A DNA stretch of 64,000 nt from Poecilobothrus nobilitatus (GCA_947095535.1 OX352772.1:259590793-259654792), one strand, 5' to 3'; positions 45,475 through 57,030 are shown, counted from the stretch's first letter. Numbers and translations are program-made. Notes: a model not told the origin generated them from the letters alone.

Positions 45475-45620
45475 AAAATACATGATATTGACAGAATAAT
45501 ATACAACGAAGAAAAAACTCTGCCAAGAGAACTATATCGTTTTATAAATACTATTCTCATCAATATTCCACATTTATTTGCAGATATAGGAATTAACAAA
45601 TAAAATTTTTATTTATAAAA

Positions 45621-45655
<35 letters not shown>

Positions 45656-45842
45656 CTTAGGTGGTTTTCCAGCGTACATGGCAAATGCAACACACCATTT
45701 TGAGGACCTAGACTTCTTTATTGAAGATAAAAATGGTGAAATTTTGAAGAGGATTAAAATCAGATTTTACAACAACCATGAAGAATTTGAAATCTCTAAT
45801 GGCAATGAAAAGGAGAGGCCGTTTAATGAAATAATAAAATAA
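45475..45842 (+). pseudogene. Nucleotidyltransferase-like gene, copy A (splice donor mutated)
   Basis: Exon 1 (to 45,583) reads IHDIDRIIYNEEKTLPREL and FINTILINIPHLFA. Exon 2 (from 45,661) reads GGFPAYMANATHHFEDLDFF and IEDKNGEILKRIKIRF, and stops at 45,840-45,842. Between them is a (TA)n-rich gap ending TTTCTTAG, a good acceptor. The donor reads CAG-ATATAG instead of the CAG-GTAAGA found in copy B, so this copy should not splice. GGF…(E/D)DLDFF has the G-G…D-x-D spacing of Pol-beta-type nucleotidyltransferases. The 3' half of the gene is missing. Confidence 0.5.
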
Positions 45843-46439
45843 CATTTTAATAATACAAAAAACAGCATCTCATTTTTCTACACCTGCTCTTAAATTTATT
45901 TTACTAATAAATTATTGTACTAACAAAAACTTTTTAAATTCTGATTATTTACAATAATTTATGTTACTATACTATCACAATAACATCACTTGCACTTACT
46001 TGTTCTACATTCACCAGTTGAACTTTGAACAAATAAACATTAAATGAAAACTATTAAAGCTCAAATAGGAAAATGTGATATTTTCGAAAAATGTAAACTA
46101 TGTTTGAAATAGAAGTAAAAAGAATTCAAATTTAATGTGTTTTTATTTTCATTAATTTTCTTACATAAGACCTAAGAGACAAGCTGTAAAAAGAAAGAAA
46201 GCTGAAAATTAAAAAAAAATAAGTAAAAAACACAATATTTAAATTTTAATTTGTTTTATTTATTTTTTAATTTATTTAATTTGGTATTAAAAGCTAAAAC
46301 ATACGAGCTGTAGTTTCTATAGGAAACCTAAATGGAAAAAGTAATAATCTAAAAAAATTTACCCATACATATATTCATTTATTTACTATTTCTACATTCA
46401 TATATTCATATCACAAGTTCATTTATTTTTTCGATTATA
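45843..46439. other. Centre of the inverted duplication; TIR scrap, otherwise unassigned
   Basis: 45,950-46,030 is an inverted copy of 43,335-43,415 (P3 TIR: TGTTACTATACTATCACAATAACATCA). The remainder is AT-rich with no coding signal. Confidence 0.5.
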
Positions 46440-47089
46440 TTACAAAGTTTTAGGTTTAATTGTATAAACGGCAGAGGCCATATCTCACCTTGAAATGTTT
46501 CAAAACATATATCTTCATTTCTCCGCTCTCCATATTTTACACTTCTTTGTATATTGCGAATTTTTGTTTGTCTAGAATTAAAAACCGATAATGAACTATA
46601 TCCATAATATTACAATTGGTAGACATTCTTATGTGAACTTTTGGGTATCATCAAAAATTTACATATATCGAGGTCGAAGTCTCTCAAGAGTCTTGGTAAA
46701 TCTTCTGTAAATATTATTTCGAAATCTAAAATACCTCTTTTATTTTTATTATTTCATTAAACGATCTCTCCTCTTCATTGTCATTAGAGATTTCAAATTC
46801 TTCATGGTTGGTGTAAAATCTGGTTTTAATCGTCTTCAAAATTTCGCCATTTTTATATTCAATAAAGATCTCTAGGTCCTCAAAATAGTGTGTTGCATTT
46901 GCCATGTACGCTGGAAAACCACCTAAGAAATATATATATATATATGCATTTTATAAATAAAAATTTTAATTTTTAATTCTTACCTGCGAATAAATGTGGA
47001 ATATTGATGAGAATAGTATTTATAAAACGAAATAGTTCTCTTGGCAGAGTTTTTTCTTCGTTATATATTATTCTGTCAATATCATACAT
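46440..47089 (-). pseudogene. Nucleotidyltransferase-like gene, copy B (two exons)
   Basis: Exon 1: ATG 47,089 to 46,984 (MYDIDRIIYNEEKTLPREL…PHLFA). The intron, 46,983-46,923 (61 bases), has GTAAGA and TTTCTTAG borders. Exon 2 continues in frame with GGFPAYMANATHYFEDLEIF, then NHEEFEISN. After one frame change near 46,730 come LDFEIIFTEDLPRLL, RDFDLDICKFLMIP and SRQTKIRNIQRSVKYGER, to about 46,440. The pattern 'GG…DLx(I/F)F…DFDLDICK' resembles nucleotidyltransferase-fold proteins with three acidic positions, and the basic C-terminal repeat resembles those of related insect proteins. The second acidic position is Glu (DLEIF) here but Asp in copy A. Substrate unknown. Confidence 0.5.
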
Positions 47090-47236
47090 TTTTTTAATAA
47101 ATTTAAAAACCTTTGTAAACTTTTACAAGAGTATAATTAAAATGTTAAAAATGTTAGCATTATTTATACGAAGAAACCAATGTATATGAAAGAAATTTTG
47201 TTGAATAATATTACTTATAATTAAATACTTTATCAC

Positions 47237-47792
47237 ATGAAATTTACTAGTAATCTATTTATAAAATGCGGTATTTTTCAAATGTATAAATACATTAAAG
47301 AATTTTCAACAACAGAAAAATTTACGTTAATATATGGACCTCGTTTTTTAGTTTTCAGGGTAAATATAAATGGATATCTGTTTTACCCTCACTTATTGAG
47401 AAATACAACTCAACATATCATCGTACTATTAAACTTCAACCTTAATAAATTACAAAGAAAACGAAAAATTACTATTAAAAATTGTCTACAATAAATTAAA
47501 AGTGTTTTAAAGCAAAATATAAAGTTGGAGTTTATGTTCGTTTAAACAAATTTAAAGGTATTTTTGCAAACGTTATCAACCCAACTGGTCAACAGAAATA
47601 TTAACAAATGCAAAATTAAAGGAACTGACTAAATAACAAACAATTTAATTGATTACACAAATAATCCGATAACCGGTTGTTTTTATGAGCCTGAATTAAC
47701 ACCAAAGAAAAGGAAATCAAGTTTTAGTTAGATGGCTTGGTTTTGATAAAAAGCATGATTTATGGATAAACAAAGAAGATATTACTTAATAT
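47237..47792 (+). pseudogene. P3 integrase remnant, inverted copy with core deleted
   Basis: Starts like 45,326 (MKFTSNLFIKCGIF.MYKYIKEFSTTE) but jumps at about 47,321 to the post-core part (LLRNTTQHIIVLLNFNLNKLQRKRK). It ends with FYEPELTPKK and the chromodomain-like WLGFDKKHD, in several frames. The whole catalytic core is gone. Confidence 0.7.
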
Positions 47793-47850
47793 TTTACACA
47801 TATTTAAAATATTTTAATTTTTTTATTGTGCATTTTAGTTTCGCTTTTTA

Positions 47851-48945
47851 TACCCTACACCTAAAGTATAGGGTATATTAACTTTAATATGATGTTTGTA
47901 ACCGCCAAAAGGAAGCGAGTTAGATATGGAGCATATGAGATTATCTCCAAAAACAACAAAGATATAACCTTTAAATTTGGCAGAATGGTGTTCGTTCCCG
48001 TTCGATTTATGTCTCTGAAATTTAAGAGACTTTGGTCCATGGGTTTGGATTTTGGAAGCTTTCAAACGAGCACCAGAGCAAATGAGATTATCTCCAAAAC
48101 CAACTAAGATATAATCTTTAAATTTGGCAGAATGGTGTTCTTTCATGTTTGATTTAGGTCTCTGAAATTTGAGAGGATTTGGTCCTTGGGTTCGGATTTT
48201 GGAAGCTTCCGAACCAGCCTCAGAGCAAATGATATTATCTCCAAAACCAACTAAGACCTTCAAATTAGCCATTATCTCCAAAACCAACTAAGACCTTTAA
48301 ATTAGACAGAATGGTGGTCCTTCATGTTTGATTTATGTTTCTAAAATTTGTGAGGATTTGGTCCATGGGTTCAAATCTTGGAAGCTTCCGGACAAGCCCC
48401 AGAGCAAACGAGTATATCTCCAAAACCAACAAAGATAGAACTTTTATTTTTAGTACAAAGGTGTTCTGTTATGTTTCCTTTTCGTAAAATTGGAAACTGA
48501 CATTTGAAAGAATTTGAACCATGGGTTCGTATTTTGGATACTTCCGGACGAGCACAAGAGCAACGAGCATATCTCCAAAACCAACAAAAGTAGAACCTTT
48601 AAATTTAGTACAATGGTGTTCTGGCATGTTTTCTTTATGTTCCTGAGATGGATTCGATGAATTGGAGTGGCAATTCTAAGATGAATTGGTTAGTCCTCCC
48701 AAGGACTAACAATCTTCGAAATTAATAAAGATAGAAACTTAAAATTTTTTACAAAGGTGTCAAGCATATCCCAAGAGGATGCCTCTTTTACGTTCCTGAA
48801 ATTCGAGTTGAATAAGACAGAAAAGGGAAGAAGTTCAAGCAGCTGCCAAAAAAACTTATGGATTTTTAATTTAATGCGAATTATTCAGATGTAGGGTATT
48901 AATGAGTCGGTTGCATCGACTTACTGTTACATTTACTTGTTTATT
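47851..48945 (+). repeat. Helentron-like tandem-unit arm (left)
   Basis: Starts with the hairpin TATACCCTACACCTAAAGTATAGGGTATA. GTTTGTAACCGCC and then inverted copies of the unit described for the right arm follow. It ends with TGTAGGGTATTAATGAGTCG, mirrored at 50,090-50,145. It interrupts P3 TIR sequence, which continues at 48,950. Confidence 0.7.
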
Positions 48946-50089
48946 TTAGTAAAGTTAATAATATGATTTTAATAAAATACATTTATCTCAAAAAGCTTTT
49001 TTTCATTTTACATATGTAATTAATTCTGTATTCAAATCAAGTTCATGAATTAGTTCATTAGTAATTTTAGTCAAGATTTTATACAAACTGCACAAAATAC
49101 ATCTGTTTCATGTTTTATATTAAAAAAGAATTAAAATAGCTTAACATAATCAAGTTAAAATGCATTTAATTAACATTTTTTATTTTTTATCGCAAAACCA
49201 TAAACATACACTATATACTATAGGATATTTTTGATAATTTCAGAACACTACATCTTTCCATTATAATATAGTCTATTCAAAATCTAAGATCGTTGATACA
49301 TGCTCAATTTTCCCATTAAAACTCAAACTGAAACAGCTGTTTGTAAAGTAAAAGGGATAAGACTAAATTACGATTCCTCAAAAATAATAAATTTTGAAAA
49401 AAATAGGGAAATGATTTTAACAAATGAAAAGGATGGTATTTGCATTTTATGAAAAAATTTTAGAAGAGCAAGTTATTACTGTACCTGAAATAAAAACATA
49501 TAAAATAAAACCTGAAAAACGAAAATTTGATAAAGATTATTCTTCTGTACATTTTGGTTTTATAAAAAAAAATAAAATGGGAAGTTTGAAGTTATTTTGT
49601 TTTTAACTAAAAATTTTACCTATTTTTTAATCTATTTAATTTTTTCAACATTTCAGTAATCTATTTAATTTTTCTTCAAATCAGTAAACATGTACCAAAT
49701 TTTTTCTTTCAAAGATGATTAATTTTGATAAAGATCACAATTCTTAAGTAAATAAAAACTATATTATATGAAACTTAATTCACTTTTTTTTTTATTTTTA
49801 CAATTATTTATCACATTTTTTTTAACATGCCTCTAATTTGCATAATACAAAGTAATTTGCAAGAACATAAAAAATATGTGGTTCAATATTAAAAATATTT
49901 TTTCTTAAACATAACAATTAATCACTAAATACAAGTTTTTTTTTTCTCACGATTTTATACATACATCCTTCACTTTAAAAGACTTTAAAACTAAGATACA
50001 ATAACAAAGTCAATATGCGCATTTTATTTATCTCATAAATAACAACTGCATTTTTGTGTTAATATTATGTTACAACAAATAAATGTAAC
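48946..50089 (-). repeat. P3 right terminal arm, segment 1
   Basis: Inverse of 43,435-44,230, for example ATTTTAGTCAAGATTTTATACA and CATAAATAACAACTGCATTTTTG. It separates the two Helentron-like arms. An ATG-started 60-codon frame at 49,424 has no counterpart on the left arm and is not believed. Confidence 0.65.
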
Positions 50090-51943
50090 AGTAAATCGAT
50101 GTAACCGACTTATTAATACCCTACATCTGAATAATTCGAATTAAATTAAAAATCCATAAGCTTTTTTGGCAGCTGCTTGAACTTCTTCCCTTTTCTGTCT
50201 TATTCAACTCGAATTTTAGGAACGTAAAAGAGGCATCCTCTTGGGATATGCTTGACACCTTTGTAAAAAATTTTAAGTTTCTATCTTTATTAATTTCGAA
50301 GATTGTTAGTCCTTGGGAGGACTAACCAATTCATCTTAGAATTGCCACTCCAATTCATCGAATCCATCTCAGGAACATAAAGAAAACATGCCAGAACACC
50401 ATTGTACTAAATTTAAAGGTTCTACTTTTTTTGGTTTTGGAGATATGCTCGTTGCTTTTTTGCTCGTCCAGAAGTATCCAAAATACGAACCCATGGTTCA
50501 AATTCTTTCAAATGTCAGTTTCCAATTTTACAGAAAAGGAAACATAACAGAACACCTTTGCACTAAATATAAAAGTTCTATCTTTGCTTGTTGTGGAGAT
50601 ATACTCGTTTGCTCTGGGGCTCGTCCGGAAGCTTCCAAGATTTGAACCCATGGACCAAATCCTCACAAATTTCAGAAACATAAATCAAACATGAAGGAAC
50701 ACCATTCTGCCAAATTTAAAGATTATATCTTAGTTGGTTTTGGAGATAATCCCATTTGCTCTGGTGCTCGTTTGGAAGTTTCCAAAATCTAAGCCCATGG
50801 ACCAAATTCTCTTAAATTTCAGAGACATAAATCGAACGGGAAGGAACATCATTGTACAAAATTTGAAGGTTCTATCTTTGTTGATTTTGGAGATAATCTC
50901 GTTTGCTCTGGGGCTCGTTCGGAAGCTTCCAAAATCCAAACCCATGGACCATATCCTCTTAAATTTCAGAAACATAAATCAAACGGGAAGGAGCATCATT
51001 GTAAAAATGTTAAAGATTCTATCTTTGTTGGTTTTGGAGATAATCTCATTTGCTCTGGGGCTCGTTCGGAAGCTTCCAATATACGAATCCATGGTTCAAA
51101 TTCTTTCAAATGTCAGTTTCCAATTTTATAGAAAATGAAACATAAAAGCACACTCTTGTACTAAAAATAAGGGTTCCATCTTTGTTGGTTGTGGAGATAT
51201 ACTCGTTTGCTCTGGGGCTCGTTCGGAAGCTTCCAAGATCCGGACCCATGAACCAAATCCTCTCAAATTTCAGAGGCTTAAAGAAAACATGAAAGAACAG
51301 CACTTTGTCAAATTTGAAGGTTATATCTTTATTGGTTTTGGAGATAACCTCATTTGCTCTGGTGCTCGTTCGGAAGTTTCCAAAATCCAAACACATGGAC
51401 AAAATCCTCTCAAATTTTAGAGACTTAAATTAAACATGAAAGAACACCACTCTCTCAAATTTGAAGGTTATATCTTTATTGGTTTTGGAGATAATCTCAT
51501 TTGCTCTGGTGCTCGTTCGGAAGCTTCCAAAGTCCAAACCCATTGACCAAATCCTCTTAAATTTCAGAAACATAAATCGAATGGGAAGGAACATCATTGT
51601 ACAAAATTTAAAGGTTCTATCTTTGTTGGTTTTGGAGATAATCTCGTTTGCTCCGGAATCATTCGGAAGCTTCCAGAATCCGAACCCATGGACCGATTTT
51701 GTCCAGATTCTAACTTAGCCTTCCTTTTGTAATTAGTAACCTACTATATAACTTTCATCAAGATAGCTTTATTAGTTTTTGAGTTATCGTGCGAACGGAC
51801 GGACGGACGGACATCGTTAAATCGACTCAGGAGGTGATCCTGATTCAGAATATATATACATGTCCATATCTAACTCGCTTCCTTTTGGTGGTTACAAACA
51901 CCATACCAAAGTTAATATACGCTATACTTTAGGTGTAGGGTAT
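50090..51943 (-). repeat. Helentron-like tandem-unit arm (right), 147-bp period
   Basis: The phrase GGAGATAATCTC or its variant occurs at 50,439, 50,595, 50,742, 50,889, 51,036, 51,193, 51,340, 51,487 and 51,634. Six of eight spacings are exactly 147 bases and two are 156-157. The arm ends CGAACGGACGGACGGACGG (51,792) and with the hairpin ...TATACTTTAGGTGTAGGGTATA. Open frames here (50,388-51,718) come from the repeat and lack codon-type constraint. Confidence 0.75.
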
Positions 51944-52431
51944 AATAATCTCAAATTTACATAATACAAAGTAATTTGCAAGAACATAATAAATCTTGTG
52001 TTATATTAAATTTTTTTAAAATTATTTTTCAATTAAACATAATAATTAATTAATAAACGCAACTTTTTTCTCACGATTTTATACATAAAACTTTTATTTT
52101 ACTTTAAAACTAAGATACAATAACAAGGTCAATATCTGCATTTTATTTTTCTCATAAATAACAACTGCATTTTTTGCGTTAATATTATGTTACCTATATT
52201 ATCAACTGGTTGCCCATGAAAGCTTTTTATTAAAAAGCTATAAATTCTTGCATATTATTTGCATAGTCTATCTTATTGTAGTACAACACCTGTTTAGACC
52301 AATATAAAACAGATCATTGCACTTACTTGTTATACATTATCTCGTTCTATTATTTACAAAAGCTTTTTCTGGAAACTAATTATGCAAGCGGTAAAAAATA
52401 CTACATAAATATATTACAACACCTGTTTAGA
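51944..52431 (-). repeat. P3 right terminal arm, segment 2 (partly duplicating segment 1)
   Basis: 51,955-52,190 repeats 49,840-50,085 in direct orientation (CATAATACAAAGTAATTTGCAAGAACATAA). It then runs on into outer TIR sequence TATCAACTGGTTGCC and GATCATTGCACTTACTTGTT. The last 7 bases are the target duplication of the P-like element. Confidence 0.65.
52425..52431. repeat. Left 7-bp target duplication of the P-like element
   Basis: GTTTAGA, identical to 59,477-59,483, directly outside the inverted repeat ends. Confidence 0.8.
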
Positions 52432-53035
52432 CAAAGACTATATACTAACAGATATTCAATCCCATACAAAAATGTTTGTTAAATGTTAAAAATTGCTTGT
52501 AAAATTAATATTCCTGTCTACATCTATCAGGAACAAAAATAATCAATATTTATCAAATATTTTATCATATTATCAAACCTTTTATATATAAGTTTCATTT
52601 ATAGTTATAATATTATTATATTATTAATATTGAGTATATCAGTTTACAAGTTTTTTTTTCTAATTTATAAAGAACCAAATAAAAATAAAAACAAACAAAA
52701 AAAAATGTTGTTGTTGTTTTTTAAAATTTTGAATGCATTTTGTTTATTTCAATAATTTTGTTTTTACCTTTCTTATAACAAATATAGTTTTTCTATAGAT
52801 GTATAAAAAATGATATACAGGCAAATTGTAATAGCAGATAATACTATAGTATGTTTATAAAAAGAAAATAAGCTAAAAAGTACCTATATAAAAATTTGTT
52901 ATTTTGAACGATTAACTGAATAAAAATTCGTCGTTTGAATTGAAGTAAAGTAGACCGAAAAATTTTTTGTATGTATTTGCTATGTAAGTTTTGTATGTCC
53001 AGCGCGCTAATATTTTAGCATTTTAGTTATATTAT

Positions 53036-54200
53036 ATTTTTAACTCGTAAATTTTAAATAAAATACATAATTATAAAAGATACAAATTAAAAACTAAGTG
53101 AAATGTAAAGAAATGATTTTCAAACATACATACATACATATGTCACATTTGATTTGAAAACTATATATGAAAATTACTTTTACAATATTTTTTTTTCTTC
53201 TTAAATCTTACGACCTGTGCAGGATTTGAACCCATACTCTCTTGGTTGATACACCACACGTTTAACCAAGACCTTAAGTAAATATTGACAGAACCACCGC
53301 GAAACAATTTCAAAAAATTAATTCATGAATAATGAACAATATTCTACACTTCAAAACGTTAAACCAGTTAAACACATGTAACGTAAAATAAAGTTAAATC
53401 CACACATGAAAATATAGGATAAAGCTTTTTACAAATTAGCAATTACTGTATTCCTATTATATTTTTACTTTATTTGAATAAACATGAAAAATAAATTAAA
53501 TAAATATCTTTTATTTAGTTCTGTATTATTATTTATTTAAAATTTTGATTTGCCGTAAAAAGGACTACAAAAGTGGACTACATGTATTATGTATTTAAAA
53601 AATGTATATAAAAATGGAATGTTCGTATTCAACTCGGCATAAAAAACCCTTGAACTTTTCAACAATTTATAATTAATTACATATGTACATAGTAATAATT
53701 AACAAAAAAATAAAAATTATTTTTATAATAAAATAAAACAATTCATTAACAAAATAAACCATAATTTAAACAAAACAAAATAATTTATAATTATTTACAC
53801 AAAAAAAAAAACAATAAAAATTAGTCTTGAAATTGCATCTTATGAAATTCAGGGACATTCGACTTTAAAAGAAATTAAAAATTAATCTTTAAAAATTATC
53901 TTTGAATAAAATCTATATAATTATGTACTTAGTACTTATAATATCAAAAATTAAAGATATTATTGTTATTTAAATATTTTCACTTTATTTACATTTTTCG
54001 ACTCTTATTTCCAGGAGGAAAAAAAATATTATAAATCAAATAAAAATTATTAGTTTTTTATTAAATTTTATTTCTGTAAAATTGCTACTTTATCTACAAA
54101 TTTATAATGTTTGTAGATGTAATGTTTTATAATGTTCATTTAATTTACATTTAATTTTAAAATAAGTTCTACTTCTATTGTTTCTTAAAACATTACTTTT
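53036..54200. other. Interior of P-like element, no gene seen except a SINE scrap
   Basis: Very AT-rich. The region where a P-type transposase catalytic domain would be expected on the minus strand holds only stops. Confidence 0.4.
53195..53310 (-). mobile_element. Diverged tRNA-derived SINE copy
   Basis: The minus strand carries CGGTGGTTCTG at the box A place, box B GGTTCAAATCC and CAGGTCGTAAGA, matching the SINE at 32,119-32,313 in order. An A-rich tail follows. Confidence 0.55.
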
Positions 54201-54239
54201 TTTTTTAAGTATTAATTTCAATTTTATATACTTATTTTT

Positions 54240-54938
54240 CCATAATTGTTATAAGGACCGTTTATATTTTTCACAATGGTTACAATTTTCTTCTTCTGTT
54301 TCATTTGGAACATCTAAATTTTCATCTTCCAAATTGGCATCTTTATATAACTATTGTGAACTACTACAATGTTCTTCTTCTGTTTCATTAGGAACATCTA
54401 AATTTTCATCTTCGAAATTGGCATCTTTATATAAGTATTTTGAACTATTTTAGCCAAAGTAAATTCATCATAATCATCAATATTTAAATTTTCGCCGAAA
54501 GTTTTCGGTCCATGCTAAGTTTTAATATCTTTTTTATATTTTTCCGTACCATCATTTGAATTACTAATATCTCCTTCATCTTCTTCTGGAAAATCTGAAC
54601 TTAATGTTTCACCTTTGATTTCACTTTTTTCTATTTTCCTTTTTTTTGTGGAGCCATATGTTTTTATAAAAAACTCATTAGCTTCACAATTTAATGAACG
54701 GCTTGGTTTAAACCCTATTCGTAATCTTGTGAAATCATTAGTGCCATAGCTATTCCTAAAGCAACCTGACGAGAAATGTTTTCTACATACATATATAATT
54801 TTGTTTCTTCCGTATGTCTTGTCGTCCTATAATTTGCGCCCAATCGTAAAATTTTGGAGTTTTTGGAAAAATAACAAAATTTTCATTTATGGAACTAGAC
54901 ATACAAACAGGAACAATACACTTTTTAATTCTGTTCAT
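54240..54938 (-). pseudogene. THAP-domain protein remnant (P-type transposase N-terminus)
   Basis: From ATG 54,938: KKCIVPVC, FVIFPKTPKFYDWAQIIGRQ, then, over a frame change, KHFSSGCFRN, FTRLRIGFKPSRSLN. C-x(3)-C (KCIVPVC)…W…K-H-F with a basic tail is the THAP zinc-domain order used by P-superfamily transposases to bind their ends. The expected Cys before KHF is Met or Val here. Downstream is an acidic stretch (PEEDEGDISNSND) and two tandem 70-80-base coding units (KDAN.EDENLDVPNETEEE at 54,290 and 54,370). There are at least two frame breaks. Confidence 0.6.
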
Positions 54939-55084
54939 AATATTTCACTTTTTTAACGCTTTATCACAAATAGTATAATACGTTTTATACTCAATTTTTT
55001 TTTTTTATAAAATTATTAGTATTTATAATTAAATATATGTAAATACCCAATATAAATATATTATAATATTAAAATTATATAATA

Positions 55085-55098
55085 ACAAATTTTATTTA
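55085..55098. repeat. Left target duplication of the RT-less LINE
   Basis: ACAAATTTTATTTA, identical to 58,947-58,960 after the poly-A tail. Confidence 0.75.
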
Positions 55099-55341
55099 GA
55101 GTTCGCTCTGAGATTTCTATCGACATAGACGTACTTTTATGAAAAGCAAAAAAAAAAAAATTAAACTAAAATTAAAATCTCAAATTTCAAATAAAAAATT
55201 ATTACTTATAAAAAAAAATTTTTGTGTATTAAATATATAAAAATAAAATAAAAAAGTGATCAATTTTTTTTGAAATACAAATAAAAAAAAAAAACAAAAA
55301 TACTTTAAATAAATTGTGGTTTTTCAAATAGGGATTGCAAA

Positions 55342-57030
55342 ATGCAATCCGAAAAAAATCCAAATGACAATATAAAAGAAACTATTAATAAAAGTTTAGA
55401 TAAGTTAATAAAAGACAACAACAACATGTCGGAAAGTAAAATTTTAAAATCATTAAGAACCGAAAATAACAAACTTAAATTAAAATTAGCAAGTCTTGAG
55501 AAACAGATCGAAAATCTATTAAAATCTAACGATGAAATAAAAAATAATTTAAAAAATAAAGAAACCGAAACACGTGCATCTAGCAGTAAAGAAATTTTGC
55601 CAACAACATCACAAGCACAACAACAAAATAACATGTCCTCTCTGCGTGGAGAGAATGCGAACGATGAATCTCACGAGATTATGGATGACGAAGACAATGT
55701 AGAGGTAACAACCCAAAACGATCTCGTCATACAAAATAACAAAAAACGAAAAATTGAAAATAACAAAAACAACAACAATAATAAAGAAAAAAATAAAAGC
55801 AATAACAACAATAAAGAAAATAACAAAATCAACAATAGTGATGAGGGTGAATTTATTAAATTTATGCAAGTGTTATCACAAAAAAATTTAGAAAATAAAA
55901 ACAAAAATAATAATAAAAAGAAGCAAGAAGATAACCAAAATTCTAATAATATCCAAAAAAATAATTTAATTAATAACAATAATAAAAGTGAAAATATAAA
56001 TGAAAACAACAACAATAATACACAAATAAAAAAAAATGAAAAGCAAAAAATGCCACCAATTAATGTTTATAACACTGAAATCGAATATCTAAAAAAAATT
56101 ATTAAAATTAAAATAGGTGATTTTTTAACAAAAAAAATTAATAAATCCCACACAATAATCTACACTGATAAGTTGAATAGCTACAACACAATTATTGAAA
56201 TATTAAAAAACACAAATACTAATTATTTTTCCTTTACACCTAAAACAGAAAAAAAAATAACCTTATTATTAAAAGGGCTTGATAGTAGCTACGAAGAAAA
56301 TGAAGTGCTTGAACTTTTAAAATATCATAATAATGAAAAAATTAACTTTTTATCTGCCAGCAGATTAAAAACAAAGAGAGCAACTGAAAACAGTTTCATC
56401 CTCTCACATTTTATCGTACAAGCATCAGCTAACTCATCAATAAATGAAATAAAAAATATTAAAGCATTAGACAACACAATAATCTATTGGGAGAATTTAA
56501 GAAGGAAAAGCATACTACAATGCACCAGATGTCAGCGTTTCTCTCACTCAGCCGTCAATTGCAATATGGACTATAGGTGTGTAAAATGCGGAGAGAGCCA
56601 TATACCAGGAGAATGTACAATAACGCAAGAAGATGGGAGAGACATGCTTACTTGCATTCTTTGTAAACAAAAAGGGCATCCAGCATCGTACAGAAACTGC
56701 CCAGTGTATAAAGAAAAAGAAAAAAAAAGAGAAGAAGAAAAAAAGATGACAAAAGAAAAAATAAAGAATAGGTATAATATGTATAATAACTTTACTAATC
56801 CTAGCGTATCATTTGCAAATATATTAGGTAATACTAACCAAAACAATAACAGTAATAATGTTAGCAACAATAGTAACAATGTTAACAATAATCTCAATAT
56901 TTTAGAAGAATTAAATAAAAATATGAGTTTAATCTTAAAAAAAATTAACACAATAGAAGCAAATATTAATAAAAATTCAAATGACATTAAATATTTATAC
57001 GAAATGTTTAATGTGCCTAATAATTTCTAA
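55342..57030 (+). CDS. LINE ORF1 (Gag-like RNA-binding protein)
   Basis: 562 residues. Residues about 15-75 have heptad-like Leu/Lys/Glu spacing (coiled coil). Residues about 130-235 are Asn/Lys low complexity. A globular part, about 235-390, contains IKIGDFLTKKI and ITLLLKGLDSSYEENEVLELL. Three zinc knuckles follow: CTRCQRFSHSAVNC (394-407), CVKCGESHIPGEC (about 414-426) and CILCKQKGHPASYRNC (about 438-453). The tail is again Asn-rich with a final helix. This is the usual jockey-type Gag, which binds element RNA and forms the RNP. The frame is intact with no stop, unlike every other LINE in the window. The antisense ORFs over the Asn-rich part are shadows. Confidence 0.9.
   Translation: MQSEKNPNDNIKETINKSLDKLIKDNNNMSESKILKSLRTENNKLKLKLASLEKQIENLLKSNDEIKNNLKNKETETRASSSKEILPTTSQAQQQNNMSSLRGENANDESHEIMDDEDNVEVTTQNDLVIQNNKKRKIENNKNNNNNKEKNKSNNNNKENNKINNSDEGEFIKFMQVLSQKNLENKNKNNNKKKQEDNQNSNNIQKNNLINNNNKSENINENNNNNTQIKKNEKQKMPPINVYNTEIEYLKKIIKIKIGDFLTKKINKSHTIIYTDKLNSYNTIIEILKNTNTNYFSFTPKTEKKITLLLKGLDSSYEENEVLELLKYHNNEKINFLSASRLKTKRATENSFILSHFIVQASANSSINEIKNIKALDNTIIYWENLRRKSILQCTRCQRFSHSAVNCNMDYRCVKCGESHIPGECTITQEDGRDMLTCILCKQKGHPASYRNCPVYKEKEKKREEEKKMTKEKIKNRYNMYNNFTNPSVSFANILGNTNQNNNSNNVSNNSNNVNNNLNILEELNKNMSLILKKINTIEANINKNSNDIKYLYEMFNVPNNF

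Noticed and set aside
49424..49606. 60-codon ORF (MKRMVFAFYEKIL...)
   Set aside because: No counterpart in the matching left arm of P3 and no motif.
47835..51718. Several ORFs of 70-150 codons with similar repeated peptides
   Set aside because: They fall in all frames and both strands of the 147-bp tandem units, so they reflect repeat structure, not genes.
50388..51718. CRISPR-like array because of regular spacing
   Set aside because: The whole unit of about 147 bases is repeated, with no unique spacers; hairpin ends identify a transposon satellite.
55305..56015. Minus-strand hydrophobic ORFs opposite LINE ORF1
   Set aside because: Antisense of Asn/Lys-rich code; the same holds for 56,571-56,987 and 57,863-58,330.
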